Shown here: positions 1 to 8,783 of the stretch, piece by piece
Numbering within the stretch: position 1 is the stretch's first letter
Layout: the number at the start of each line of letters is the position of its first letter
Source of the DNA: Pannonibacter sp. SL95
Lineage (GTDB): Bacteria > Pseudomonadota > Alphaproteobacteria > Rhizobiales > Stappiaceae
DNA: 64,000 bases
Direction of reading: 5' to 3'
Assembly (NCBI RefSeq): GCF_026672425.1
Contig: NZ_JAPPRC010000004.1
Coordinates: 614,501-678,500, forward strand
Position numbers and translations under genes: made by a program
Notes under the pieces: model-generated
Seen by the model: the letters and a program-made list of their open reading frames with translations, nothing else
Database searches by the model: none
Told to the model about the DNA's origin: nothing

Positions 1-137
1 GGCGTGACACGATGGACAAGGCCGGGTGCGACCGCTTCGCTCACCGCCTCGAGCGGCAAGGACGGCCAGAGATGTTCCAGCCTATGGATCAAAGCCTTGC
101 GGGCTGCATGGAACCGGTCACGAAAGGGATAGGTCAC
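1..137 (-). CDS. Partial unrecognised protein, N-terminus only
   Basis: An open frame on the minus strand starts at a GTG at 135-137 and runs off the left edge with no stop for 45 codons. A purine-rich AGGGG lies about ten bases before the GTG. The predicted start, MTYPFRDRFHAARKAL, has normal codon use for this genome. It follows the end of the LysR gene by about 60 bases in the same direction, so the two could be co-transcribed. I do not recognise the family. An overlapping plus-strand frame at 26-229 looks less protein-like. Confidence is limited by the short visible length. Confidence 0.4.
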   Translation of the reverse strand, partial: MTYPFRDRFHAARKALIHRLEHLWPSLPLEAVSEAVAPGLVHRVT

Positions 138-200
138 TGCAAATGCCCCTGAATTGCGTCCGCCTTCAATACGCGCTGCAGTGGCCTGTGAAAAGACGCA

Positions 201-1127
201 TCAACCGGGCAACAGGCTTTCCCGGCTGATGCGCGCGGTCTTTGCCTCGGCCGTCAACCAGCGGCGGAAGGCGGAGACCACCGGACGCAGCGCGCGGTTC
301 TCCGGATAGACGAAATGATAGGCGGAGCGCTCGGCGACCGTGCCGTCGAACAGCTTCACAAGCCGCCCGGAGGCCAGCTCATCCTCGACGAAGAACACCG
401 GCATGATGGCAACGCCCAGATGATGCGCTGCTGCCTCGGCGATCATGCCGAATTGCTCGAAGCGCGGGCCCTGGAAGGCGGTGTCGGTCACTAGGCCATT
501 GGCCTCGAACCAGTCGCGCCAGGCCATTGGCCGGGTGGCGAGCTGCAGGCGCGGCACGCGCAGCAGGTCGGCGGGCTTTGCCAGAAGATGCCGGTCGCGG
601 AAGGGGCGGGAGCAGACGACGATGGTCTCTTCGGGAAACAGAGGCTCGACGATGCCACCGGCCCAGAGCGGGTCGCCGTGGTGGATTGCCCCGTCGAAGG
701 GTTCCTGCTCGAAGTCGAAGGGCCTGAGGCGGATCGAGATGTTGAGCGCGGCCTGCGGGGTCTGGCGCAGGAAATCGGCAAGGCGCGGCGCCAGCCAGCG
801 GGTGCCGAATGTGGGCAGGACCGCCAGATTGAGCACGTCCTGACTGCCGGCAAAGGACATCACCTGCCGGGTGGCGTCGTGCAGATGGTCAAGCGCGCCG
901 CGCACCTCGTGCAGGTAGAGCCGGCCGGCGTCGGTCAGGAGCACGCGCTGCCGCACTCTGGAGAACAGGGCAACGCCAAGGCGTTGCTCCAGATGGCGGA
1001 TCTGCTTGGAGACCGCGCCCTGCGTCAGGTGCAGCTCCTCTGCCGCCCGCGTGAAGCTCTCGTGCCGGGCGGCCGCCTCGAAGGCGACGAGGGCATCGGC
1101 GGGAGGAAGAAAGGCGCGCTTGAGCAT
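201..1127 (-). CDS. LysR-family transcriptional regulator, GcvA-like
   Basis: A 308-residue LysR-type regulator. The winged helix-turn-helix lies at about residues 14-60, with the typical FTRAAEELHLTQGAVSKQI recognition segment. A LysR substrate-binding domain fills the rest; its effector is unknown. The chosen start at 1127 gives MLKRAFLPPADAL, which fits GcvA-type N-termini; an upstream ATG at 1172 would add 15 residues unlike the family. It points away from the ECF sigma module and the glutaryl-CoA dehydrogenase gene. LysR regulators often sit beside such dehydrogenases, but two genes intervene here, so control of gcdH is only a guess. Confidence 0.9.
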   Translation of the reverse strand: MLKRAFLPPADALVAFEAAARHESFTRAAEELHLTQGAVSKQIRHLEQRLGVALFSRVRQRVLLTDAGRLYLHEVRGALDHLHDATRQVMSFAGSQDVLNLAVLPTFGTRWLAPRLADFLRQTPQAALNISIRLRPFDFEQEPFDGAIHHGDPLWAGGIVEPLFPEETIVVCSRPFRDRHLLAKPADLLRVPRLQLATRPMAWRDWFEANGLVTDTAFQGPRFEQFGMIAEAAAHHLGVAIMPVFFVEDELASGRLVKLFDGTVAERSAYHFVYPENRALRPVVSAFRRWLTAEAKTARISRESLLPG

Positions 1128-1292
1128 GAGATCATTCCGGATCAGCGGAGCTTGCGCAGGAAAGACCTGCACGTTCGGATCAGATTAGCGCAGGGTGATG
1201 AGGAATTGGAATGAAAGTTTAACCCTGTCGGAGAGACCTCAAGAGGAGGACCGTGTGGCGGCGGCAGCATCAACCTACCGGCAGACGGGGGA

Positions 1293-1318
1293 TGTCACGT
1301 TTTGCGGGGTCGAGCGTC
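1293..1318 (+). promoter_or_regulatory. Candidate ECF41-type promoter
   Basis: The sequence TGTCAC at 1293-1298 is followed after 16 bases by CGTC at 1315-1318. As I recall, ECF41 sigma factors recognise TGTCACA and CGTC at about this spacing. The site lies about 60 bases upstream of the start of a CxxC protein gene whose next neighbour encodes an ECF41-type sigma factor. This is the expected place for an autoregulated promoter of the pair. Confidence 0.7.
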
Positions 1319-1379
1319 ATGGACGTGCAGGCGATCTCTGCCTGCGCATTGCTCCCCCAACGCTCTCGCCGGAGACCCC

Positions 1380-1910
1380 ATGCTGAAATCCATTCTGATG
1401 GCGCAGACGCGCCAGTTTGGCCGCCGCTACGCCTATGACACGACCTTTCTGGAAGACCTCGTCGCGCAGGATCTGACCGGTGGCCTGAAACTTGGGCTGG
1501 CGATGCCGTTTCTTGATCACCGCTTCGGGCTGCCGGCTGCCGCCTATTTCGCTGCGCGCTTCATCACGGCCGATGCCGGTGGCTGCGGCGACTGCGCCGA
1601 GCTGGTGCTGAAACTGGCCGAAGAGGCCGGCGTCGCGCGTCACCGGCTGTTGCCGCTGCTGGCCGGGCAAGTCGAGGATGTGGTCGAGCCGGATCTCTGG
1701 CTGGCGGCGGCCTTTGCCCGAGCGGTGTTGCAGGACAGCCCGGATCAACTGGACCTGGGGGAGCGGGTGCTGGACCGGTTCGGCCGGTGCGGCCGCATCG
1801 GGCTTGCGGCGGCGATTGCCTCGGAGCAGGTTTACACGGTGATCAAGCGCGGGAGCGGCCATGCGTTGCAGTGTGGCGCCGGGCCTCTTGAGCTCAGACG
1901 CAAGGCCTAA
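1380..1910 (+). CDS. CxxC protein paired with ECF41 sigma factor, possibly carboxymuconolactone decarboxylase-like
   Basis: A 176-residue, mostly helical soluble protein starting MLKSILMAQTRQFGRRYAYD. It holds one CGDC motif at residues 69-72, inside an alanine-rich helical stretch, like the redox CxxC of AhpD and carboxymuconolactone-decarboxylase proteins. The usual histidine a few residues after the second cysteine is not seen, so peroxidase activity is unproven. The start at 1380 is preferred because frames further upstream read as non-coding. It precedes the sigma factor by 27 bases and shares the candidate promoter at 1293-1318. ECF41 sigma genes typically sit beside carboxymuconolactone decarboxylase, oxidoreductase or epimerase genes, which fits. 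Confidence 0.65.
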   Translation: MLKSILMAQTRQFGRRYAYDTTFLEDLVAQDLTGGLKLGLAMPFLDHRFGLPAAAYFAARFITADAGGCGDCAELVLKLAEEAGVARHRLLPLLAGQVEDVVEPDLWLAAAFARAVLQDSPDQLDLGERVLDRFGRCGRIGLAAAIASEQVYTVIKRGSGHALQCGAGPLELRRKA

Positions 1911-1937
1911 GCCCTATCGGCGCAGGAGCAGGAACGC

Positions 1938-2813
1938 ATGACGGTCTGGCTGGAGCAGCAGGAGGTGACGCAGGCGCGGCCGCGGCTCATGCGTCTTGCC
2001 TATCGCATGCTGGGCAGCCGGGCGGATGCCGAGGATGTGGTGCAGGACGCCTGGGTGGCCGGACTGGCGCTGCCCGAGCCGCCCGACCGGCCGGAAGCCT
2101 GGCTGGCACGGGTGGTCACGACCCGGGCCATCGACCTCTTGCGCCGGCAGAAGCGCCAGCGGGCGGCCTATACCGGCTGCTGGCTGCCGGAACCCTGGGT
2201 GGAGGACGGCTCAGATGTACCGGCGATGGTCGAGGCGGACGTTGACCTGTCGATGGCGGTGATGCGGGTGCTGGACCGGCTCAGTCCACTGGAACGGGCC
2301 GCCTTCCTGCTGCATGACCTGTTCGGACTGTCGTTCGAGGAGATCGGCCAGACGCTGGGCCGCAGCGGCGTTACCTGCCGCAAGCTGGCCTCACGGGCCC
2401 GCGGACAGCTGCAGGCCGAGCGGCCGCGCTTTCCCGCCCGGCCTGAGGACATCGCGCGGCTGACCGCGCTGATCGAGACCTGCGTGCGCAGCGGCGACAC
2501 GGCCGCACTTGCCGCAGTTCTGGCGGATGACGTGGAGCTGGTGTCGGATGGCGGCCCCAAGGTTGCCGCGGCACGGCGCGTGCTCACCGGGCGGGCCGAG
2601 GTGTCCGGCTTTCTGGCCGGCGTGCTCGGGCAAATGGCGCAGGGAACGGCCATCGTGTCGCGCCGGGCGAACGGCGGCACAGCCCTGCAGTTTGCAGAGC
2701 CGGGCGCGCCGGACAGCCTGGTGTTCTTCGATCTGACACCGGACGGCCAGCTCTGCGGCATCTACATCCAGCGAAATCCCGACAAGCTGACGGCCTTGCC
2801 GCCTCAAGGGTAA
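1938..2813 (+). CDS. ECF41-family RNA polymerase sigma factor with SnoaL-like C-terminal extension
   Basis: A 291-residue sigma factor. Region 2 spans about residues 13-75, including AEDVVQDAWV. Region 4 spans about 105-160, with LSPLERAAFLLHDLFGLSFEEI. A SnoaL-like domain follows at about 175-285. Three ECF41 hallmarks are visible: WLPEP in the linker (82-86), a DGGPK variant of the DGGGK motif (204-208), and a C-terminal NPDKL (280-284). In this family the fused extension replaces a separate anti-sigma factor and tunes activity. The gene follows the CxxC protein gene in one apparent operon, with a GGAGCAGGAA-type ribosome site. The inducing signal is unknown. Confidence 0.93.
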   Translation: MTVWLEQQEVTQARPRLMRLAYRMLGSRADAEDVVQDAWVAGLALPEPPDRPEAWLARVVTTRAIDLLRRQKRQRAAYTGCWLPEPWVEDGSDVPAMVEADVDLSMAVMRVLDRLSPLERAAFLLHDLFGLSFEEIGQTLGRSGVTCRKLASRARGQLQAERPRFPARPEDIARLTALIETCVRSGDTAALAAVLADDVELVSDGGPKVAAARRVLTGRAEVSGFLAGVLGQMAQGTAIVSRRANGGTALQFAEPGAPDSLVFFDLTPDGQLCGIYIQRNPDKLTALPPQG

Positions 2814-2981
2814 TCAAGTTCATTCCCTTCTGGAATGATAACGGGAGAAACTGTCCCTTTAGCGCGCCCCCCCTCTCTGTCATGGTCTTTGCCAACCCCG
2901 GAAGCCTTGCGGCGTGACGCAGGTCCGGTCGAGACGCAGCGCGGCGGGCTTTGACCCGTTCGCCGACGAGGAGGAAAGAAC

Positions 2982-4191
2982 ATGGCGGCCCTGAAGTCTG
3001 ATCCCACCGGTGGCGGTACCTTTTCCTGGGACGATCCGTTCCTGCTGCGCGAGCAGCTGAACGAGGACGAGATCCTGATCATGGAAACCGCCCGCGCCTA
3101 TGCGCAGGACAAGCTGATGCCGCGTGTGCTTGAAGCCTATGCGCATGAGAAGACCGACCGCGAGATCTTCAACGAGATGGGCGAACTGGGCCTGCTCGGT
3201 GTGACCCTGCCGGAAGACTATGGCTGTGCCAATGCCTCCTACGTCGCCTACGGTCTGGTGGCGCGCGAGATCGAGCGTGTCGACAGCGGCTACCGCTCGA
3301 TGAACTCGGTGCAGTCCTCGCTGGTGATGTATCCGATCTATGCCTATGGCACGGAAGAGCAGCGCAAGAAGTACCTGCCGAAGCTCGCCTCCGGCGAATA
3401 TGTCGGCTGCTTCGGCCTGACCGAGCCGGACGCGGGCTCCGACCCGGCCGGCATGCGCACCCGCGCCGAGAAGATCGACGGCGGCTACCGCCTCAAGGGA
3501 TCCAAGATGTGGATCTCCAACTCCCCGATCGCCGATGTCTTCGTCGTCTGGGCCAAGTCCGAAGCGCATGACAATGCCATTCGCGGCTTCGTGCTGGAGA
3601 AGGGCATGAAGGGCCTCAGCGCGCCGAAGATCGGCGGCAAGCTGTCCCTGCGCGCCTCGATCACCGGCGAGATCGTCATGGACGGCGTGGGAAGTGTCCG
3701 AAGACGCGCTGCTGCCAAATGTCTCGGGCCTGAAGGGTCCGTTCGGCTGCCTCAACCGCGCCCGCTATGGCATTTCCTGGGGCGCGCTGGGCGCGGCCGA
3801 GGATTGCTGGCACCGTGCCCGCCAGTATGGCCTCGACCGGCATCAGTTCGGCCGCCCGCTGGCGCAGACACAGCTGTTCCAGAAGAAGCTCGCCGACATG
3901 CAGACGGAAATTGCGCTCGGCCTGCAGGGCTCGCTGCGCGTCGGCCGCCTGTTCGATGAAGGCAAGGTGGCGCCGGAGATGATCTCCCTGGTCAAGCGCA
4001 ACAATTGCGGCAAGGCCCTCGACGTCGCCCGCCAGGCCCGCGACATGCACGGAGGCAACGGCATCCAGGAAGAATACCACGTGATGCGTCACGCCCAGAA
4101 CCTGGAGACCGTGAACACCTACGAAGGCACGCATGACGTCCACGCCCTGATCCTGGGCCGTGCCCAGACGGGCTTGCAGGCGTTCTTCTGA
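2982..4191 (+). pseudogene. gcdH: Glutaryl-CoA dehydrogenase, frameshifted as read
   Basis: Acyl-CoA dehydrogenase-family flavoenzyme that converts glutaryl-CoA to crotonyl-CoA in lysine and tryptophan breakdown. The N-terminal part (2982 to about 3690) shows [16 protein letters not shown] and [13 protein letters not shown]. The C-terminal part (about 3690-4191) shows the RDMHGGNGI segment and the catalytic-glutamate region [20 protein letters not shown] typical of this enzyme. The frame breaks at 3689-3691, where GGG stands for an expected GG; removing one G restores ...[12 protein letters not shown]... and a normal product of about 400 residues. Flanking codons are undamaged, so a recent mutation or a consensus error is likely. 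No partner catabolic genes are adjacent. Confidence 0.9.
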
Positions 4192-4258
4192 GGAACGGAC
4201 AGGGTGACGCCTGAGCCTGCGTTTCGCCGCTGGCTCAGGGTCTGTTCCGTACTCTGAG

Positions 4259-4357
4259 GTCATCCCCGCTGTGGGGAGCCTTGCGGCTTTCGGCCTTCTC
4301 TCCCGTTCCGGCTCGCGTTGATGCGGGGGCTGGATCCCCGCACGAGGCGGGGATGAC
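4259..4357. repeat. REP-like palindromic element, copy A
   Basis: An imperfect inverted repeat of about 99 bases lies in the gap after gcdH. Its outer arms are GTCATCCCCGC at 4259-4269 and the complement at 4347-4357. The right arm, 4331-4357, is the exact reverse complement of 27 bases at 22784-22810, so it belongs to a dispersed family. The rest of the 4192-4485 gap shows no gene. Confidence 0.75.
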
Positions 4358-4485
4358 CGCGGAGAGGGGCAGGGAGCACGGCGGAGAGGGCAGGGATGCC
4401 GGCGGAGCGACTTGAGCGCGTTTGACCACTTCGACCGGACGGCATGGCCGCCCGGTCTTTCGCGTTTTGTGGCGGGGAGGACGCC

Positions 4486-5670
4486 TTGGCAGACACAGCA
4501 GATCTCGTGATCATCGGTGGGGCCGCAATTGGCTCGTCGGTGGCCGCCCAGCTTGCTGCGCGGAGCGATTTTTCCGGCCGGATCGTCGTGGTCGAGGCGG
4601 ACCCGGCCTACACCTTCTGCGCCTCGGCCCGCTCGGCGGCTTCGATCCGGCAGCAGTTTTCCAGTGCGATCAACATCGAGATCTCGCTCTTCGGCATCGC
4701 GTTCCTGCGCGACATCGGCCTGCGGCTTGCTACCCCTGGGGGCGGGCAGGCGCCCGACATCGGGCTGAAGGAGGGCGGCTATCTGTTCCTGGCAACGCCG
4801 GAAACGCGCCCGATCCTGGAGGAGAACCACGCGCTGCAACGCCAGCTCGGGGCCGACATTGCTTTCTATGAACCATGTGATCTGCAGCGGCGCTTTCCCT
4901 TCCTCAACATCGAAGGCATTGCCGCCGGCTGTCACGGCACGACCGGGGAAGGCTGGTTCGACGGCTACGGCCTGATGCAGGCGTTCCGCGCCCGCGCCCG
5001 GGCGCTCGGCGTCGAATATGTCGCCGCACGGGTGATCGGCCTTGAGCGGGGCGAGGCGGCCTGGCGGGTGCGGCTCGACACGGGCGACGTGATCGAGGCG
5101 GGCGCGGTGCTCAACGCCGCCGGGGCGTCAGGCGGGGCGGAGATCTGCCGGCTTGCCGGGCTGGAGCTGCCGATCCACCGCCGCAAACGCTTTGTCTTCC
5201 CCTTCACCTGCCGGGAGAAAGTCACCGGTGTGCCTCTGCTGATCGACCCGGATGGCACCTATGTGCGGCCCGAGGGCGAGGGCTTCATCTGCGGCGCCGG
5301 CCCGGATGACGATCCGGACGTGGCGGCGGACGACTTCGAGGTTGATCACGCCTTCTTCGACGAGCGCCTGTGGCCGAGCCTGGCGAACCGGGTGCCGGCC
5401 TTCGAGGCGATCCGCCCCGGCGCGGCCTGGGCTGGGCACTACGACATGAACCTGTTCGACCACAATGCCTTCGTCGGCAGCGTGCCCGGTCATCCGGGGC
5501 TCTATATCGCGCTGGGCTTTTCCGGGCACGGGTTGCAGCAGTCTCCTGCCATCGGCCGGGGGCTGGCAGAGCTGATTGCGACGGGAGGTTACGAGACGCT
5601 GGATCTTGCGCCTTTGGGGCTCCAGCGGCTGGCACAGGACAAGCCGCTGATCGAGCGCAACGTGGTCTGA
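4486..5670 (+). CDS. FAD-dependent oxidoreductase, DadA-type (glycine/D-amino acid oxidase family)
   Basis: A 394-residue flavoprotein that probably oxidises an amine or amino acid. The N-terminal FAD-binding strand-turn-helix reads LVIIGGAAIGSSVAAQL at about residues 7-23. The C-terminal FAD-contact region is GLYIALGFSGHGLQQSPAIGR. I prefer the TTG at 4486 as the start because GGGGAGG sits five bases before it and the flavin fold begins at once; an in-frame ATG at 4444 would add 14 unlikely residues. It ends directly against the convergent N-formylglutamate amidohydrolase gene. The substrate cannot be told from sequence. Confidence 0.85.
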   Translation: MADTADLVIIGGAAIGSSVAAQLAARSDFSGRIVVVEADPAYTFCASARSAASIRQQFSSAINIEISLFGIAFLRDIGLRLATPGGGQAPDIGLKEGGYLFLATPETRPILEENHALQRQLGADIAFYEPCDLQRRFPFLNIEGIAAGCHGTTGEGWFDGYGLMQAFRARARALGVEYVAARVIGLERGEAAWRVRLDTGDVIEAGAVLNAAGASGGAEICRLAGLELPIHRRKRFVFPFTCREKVTGVPLLIDPDGTYVRPEGEGFICGAGPDDDPDVAADDFEVDHAFFDERLWPSLANRVPAFEAIRPGAAWAGHYDMNLFDHNAFVGSVPGHPGLYIALGFSGHGLQQSPAIGRGLAELIATGGYETLDLAPLGLQRLAQDKPLIERNVV

Positions 5671-6519
5671 TCAGACGGACAGGAAATCCGGCAATGGTTC
5701 CAGCAGCGTGCGCGGCGGAGCCTTCTGCGCGCCATTGGCCCAGTTGATCAGATCGGCCGAAACGCGGCGCAGGGCCGCGCGGGTCTGCTTCAGCCTCTCC
5801 TTGTCCATCTCGAACGGCGGCGTTTCATGCCGGATGTAGGCACGCTGCGCCAGAACGAGCGTGATGACATGCACGCCGTCGCGCGGTTGACCGAACATCT
5901 GGGCGATGAAGCCGCCGGTCGTGATGTCATTTTCCGACAGACCGCCGTTCGGGTAGTCCTTTTCAAGGCTGGCGACGATGCTGGTTACGTCCTCGTGGCA
6001 GCTGCGGCCTTGGCAATTGCCGATGTTGACCAGCGGCAGCTCGCCCGGGAACCGGCCCTTGATGCGTGAGCGCATGGACTGGATGTTGAGCAGGACCACG
6101 CGCCGGTTCTGGCCCTTGAGCCGTTCGATCTGGGCTCCCAGTGCTGTGTGGAACGGCTCGTGGAACAGCCTGCGCCGCTCTTCGATTTCTACCGGCCCCG
6201 GATCTTCCTCGGCCTGATAGACGCGCTTGCCGTCCATCGTGGTCAGCGGGCATAGCGCCACGGCCGGATCTGACGGCTGACCATCCGCTTCGCGCACCGG
6301 ATCGCGGTCGACGTCAATGACCAGGCGTGAGAAGGGGGTGCGCAGGACACTGATGCCAAGCTCGCCGGTAAAGTCGGCCACTTGGTCAAGATGCCAGGAC
6401 AGATCGGTCTGCAGGCGCCCTGTTGCCGTCATCCGGCGCTCGAGTTCCCTCGGAATCCGTTGGCCAGAATGGGGCAACACAAGAACAAGAGGCGAGGACC
6501 GCTCTTCGACCACAATCAT
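5671..6519 (-). CDS. N-formylglutamate amidohydrolase family protein
   Basis: A 282-residue zinc-amidohydrolase-like protein that, by family, cleaves N-formylglutamate to glutamate and formate or acts on a related N-acyl amino acid. Family features seen are LVLVLPHSGQRIPREL near the N-terminus, the LVIDVDRDP stretch and the late NIGNCQGRSCHED segment. The start at 6519 (MIVVEERSSPLVL) is chosen because the 28 residues before it are low-quality. The gene converges with the FAD oxidoreductase, their stops abutting. No histidine-utilisation genes are adjacent, so a role in the hut pathway is not supported here and I give no symbol. Confidence 0.82.
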   Translation of the reverse strand: MIVVEERSSPLVLVLPHSGQRIPRELERRMTATGRLQTDLSWHLDQVADFTGELGISVLRTPFSRLVIDVDRDPVREADGQPSDPAVALCPLTTMDGKRVYQAEEDPGPVEIEERRRLFHEPFHTALGAQIERLKGQNRRVVLLNIQSMRSRIKGRFPGELPLVNIGNCQGRSCHEDVTSIVASLEKDYPNGGLSENDITTGGFIAQMFGQPRDGVHVITLVLAQRAYIRHETPPFEMDKERLKQTRAALRRVSADLINWANGAQKAPPRTLLEPLPDFLSV

Positions 6520-6786
6520 TTTCGCTAAAAACCCGCTGAACCCTGGGTGGCAGTGTCCGACAGGTCCTGTCGGCACACAAGCAGGCGCTTGCGGCACACC
6601 CAACGAATCATCGCAACTGTGACGACATTGCTGCGAATGCGGTCAGCCAGCCACCGCATGGGGGTGTCAATCCCCAGGAATTGGCAGCAATTTCATTGCT
6701 TTCTGGCCGTTGCTGTTTGCCGTTCAACCCGGTTATATCTTTGCTCTCGCCAGATTTTACGATCCCGTAGTCCAGGACGCTTCGAA

Positions 6787-7968
6787 ATGACACTCCGGAA
6801 CGGCAAGGAATTCCTGATGATCCCCGGCCCGACGAATGTCCCGGACGAGGTGCTCAGGGCGATGCACCGGCCTGCGGTCGACATTTATGAAGGGCCGCTG
6901 CTGCGCACCACGGACGCCTGCCTCTCCGGGCTGAAGCGGTTGTTCCGCACAGAGGGAAAGCCCTACATCTACATTTCCAACGGCCATGGAGCCTGGGACG
7001 CGGCGCTGTCCAACACGCTGTCGCGCGGCGACAAGGTGCTGGTGCTGGAATCGGGCCGGTTTGCGCTGGGCTGGGGCGAGGCAGCAGCCATGAGCGGGAT
7101 CGAGATGGAGGTTCTGCCAGGCAGCTGGCATCTGCCGGTCGATCCGGCCGCCATCGAGGCACGGCTCAAGGCCGATACGGCCCACGCCATCAAGGCGGTG
7201 CTGGTGGTGCAGATCGATACCGCGTCTGGCGTGCTCAACGACATTGCAGCGATCCGCAAGGCGATGGATGCGGCCGGGCATCCGGCGCTGTTCATGGTCG
7301 ACTGCATCGCCTCGCTCGGCTGCGTGCCCTTCGAGATGGACGCCTGGGGCGTCGATCTGGCGCTGACCGGTTCGCAGAAGGGGCTAATGGCCCCTCCCGG
7401 TCTTGCCTTCGTGGCCGCAGGGCCGCGCGCGCTGGCCGCGCACAAGACCGCCGGCCTGCGCAACAGCTACATGGACTGGACGTTCCGCGACGGGCCTGAG
7501 CACTACATGAAATACTGCGGCACACCGCCTGAGCATCTGCTGTTCGCCTTCAACCGTGCGGTTGAACTGATCGAGGAGGAAGGGCTGGAGGCCGTGTGGC
7601 GGCGGCACGCACTGCTGGCGCAGGCAACCCGCGCTGCGGTCGAGGTCTGGGGGCAGGCCGGTGCCCTTGAACTGAACATCAAGGTGCCGGAGGCCCGATC
7701 CGACAGCGTCACGGTGATCCTGTTCAACGGCGTCGATCCGGCCCCGCTCAGGTCCTTCGTCAAGGATGTCTGCGGTGTCACCGTGGGCGGAACCATCGGC
7801 GAGATCGCCGGGCGTGGCATCCGCATTGGCCACATGGGGCACGTCAATGCCGTGATGCTGCTCGGCACTCTCGCGGCGCTGGAGCTCGGGCTGCGCCGCC
7901 TTGGCATTCCGCATGGCGCTGGCGGCGTCGATGCGGCGATTGCGGTTCTCGATCATGCGCTGGCCTAA
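6787..7968 (+). CDS. Class V aminotransferase, alanine/serine-glyoxylate aminotransferase-like
   Basis: A 393-residue PLP enzyme of the serine-pyruvate/alanine-glyoxylate aminotransferase group. It opens with the family signature MIPGPTNVP (residues 11-19). The aspartate of MVDCIASLG (about 171) should contact the PLP ring, and Lys198 in TGSQKGL should form the Schiff base. The expected reaction moves an amino group from serine or alanine to glyoxylate or a similar 2-oxo acid. The start at 6787 is set by this signature; upstream in-frame sequence is not protein-like. It is transcribed away from the N-formylglutamate amidohydrolase gene, with a 267-base gap between them that holds no further gene. 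Confidence 0.88.
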   Translation: MTLRNGKEFLMIPGPTNVPDEVLRAMHRPAVDIYEGPLLRTTDACLSGLKRLFRTEGKPYIYISNGHGAWDAALSNTLSRGDKVLVLESGRFALGWGEAAAMSGIEMEVLPGSWHLPVDPAAIEARLKADTAHAIKAVLVVQIDTASGVLNDIAAIRKAMDAAGHPALFMVDCIASLGCVPFEMDAWGVDLALTGSQKGLMAPPGLAFVAAGPRALAAHKTAGLRNSYMDWTFRDGPEHYMKYCGTPPEHLLFAFNRAVELIEEEGLEAVWRRHALLAQATRAAVEVWGQAGALELNIKVPEARSDSVTVILFNGVDPAPLRSFVKDVCGVTVGGTIGEIAGRGIRIGHMGHVNAVMLLGTLAALELGLRRLGIPHGAGGVDAAIAVLDHALA

Positions 7969-8006
7969 ACACGCGCACAGGACGATGTTGGCCTCAGCCT
8001 GCTGCG

Positions 8007-8588
8007 TCAGGTGCCGGACGCCGGTCCGTGTTCCCGTTCGCTGAGGCCCAGCAGGACGCGCAGACGGTCGAATGCCAGCCGTGGCCAGCGGGACGTCGTC
8101 GCTGCGGCCTCCACTTCGGCAGGTTGCGGGGCAAGATGGGCGACGACATCGCCGGACTCGAACGTCAGGTCTGCCGAGAACTTGCGCGCCAGCGCCTGCA
8201 TCGACCGGTTGGTCGCAAGGCAGTTCATGTAGATGTGCTGGTAGCCCTGGGCTCGCGCCGCGATCAGGACGAGTTCCATCAATGCCGTTCCAAGCCCCTG
8301 GCTGCGCCAGTCGCTTTCGACGCAGAACGCTGCCTCGCCCGAGGTCGCATCGGCAACGCGGCGCAGTTCGGATGTTGCCCGCAAGGTGTCATCTTCGATA
8401 TAGCCATAGATGACGGTATCGAGCGAAAACGAGGTCTCGACATAGGCTTCGAGAAACGTATCGCTGACCAGCATGGCAAAACGGCTCCGCTTCGTCTCGG
8501 GATCGAGGCGCAGCAGATGATCGCGGAACAGGTGTTTATCGGCGCTGCCCAGAAGGCGGATGCGCCCGTTTGTAGTCAGGTGCGGCAT
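8007..8588 (-). CDS. GNAT-family N-acetyltransferase
   Basis: A 193-residue acetyltransferase fold. The acetyl-CoA pyrophosphate loop is seen in WRSQGLGTALMELVLIAA at about residues 96-113, followed by the YMNCLATNRSMQALARKF helix. The substrate is unknown. The gene converges with the aminotransferase gene across a 38-base gap. The C-terminal 40 residues are variable and rich in charged residues. Confidence 0.87.
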   Translation of the reverse strand: MPHLTTNGRIRLLGSADKHLFRDHLLRLDPETKRSRFAMLVSDTFLEAYVETSFSLDTVIYGYIEDDTLRATSELRRVADATSGEAAFCVESDWRSQGLGTALMELVLIAARAQGYQHIYMNCLATNRSMQALARKFSADLTFESGDVVAHLAPQPAEVEAAATTSRWPRLAFDRLRVLLGLSEREHGPASGT

Positions 8589-8783
8589 GGGTCCGTGCCT
8601 TCAGTTGCGAAGTGACGGCCGCCCTTGGGTCTCCCTAAGACTTGCCCCAAATATGACGTTAACGGCAGCCAGGATCAAGGCGTTTCGTCAAACATCGTGA
8701 ATTGGCGTTTTGGCGGGGGAGAATTTTCCCGCAGGTACCGGTAGACTGCAGCAGACCTGTGGAGCAGGAAGGACTGATTCGAC

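Noticed and set aside
588-1214. A 208-codon plus-strand frame opposite the LysR gene
   Set aside because: The minus strand carries a textbook LysR helix-turn-helix; this frame has no recognisable motif.
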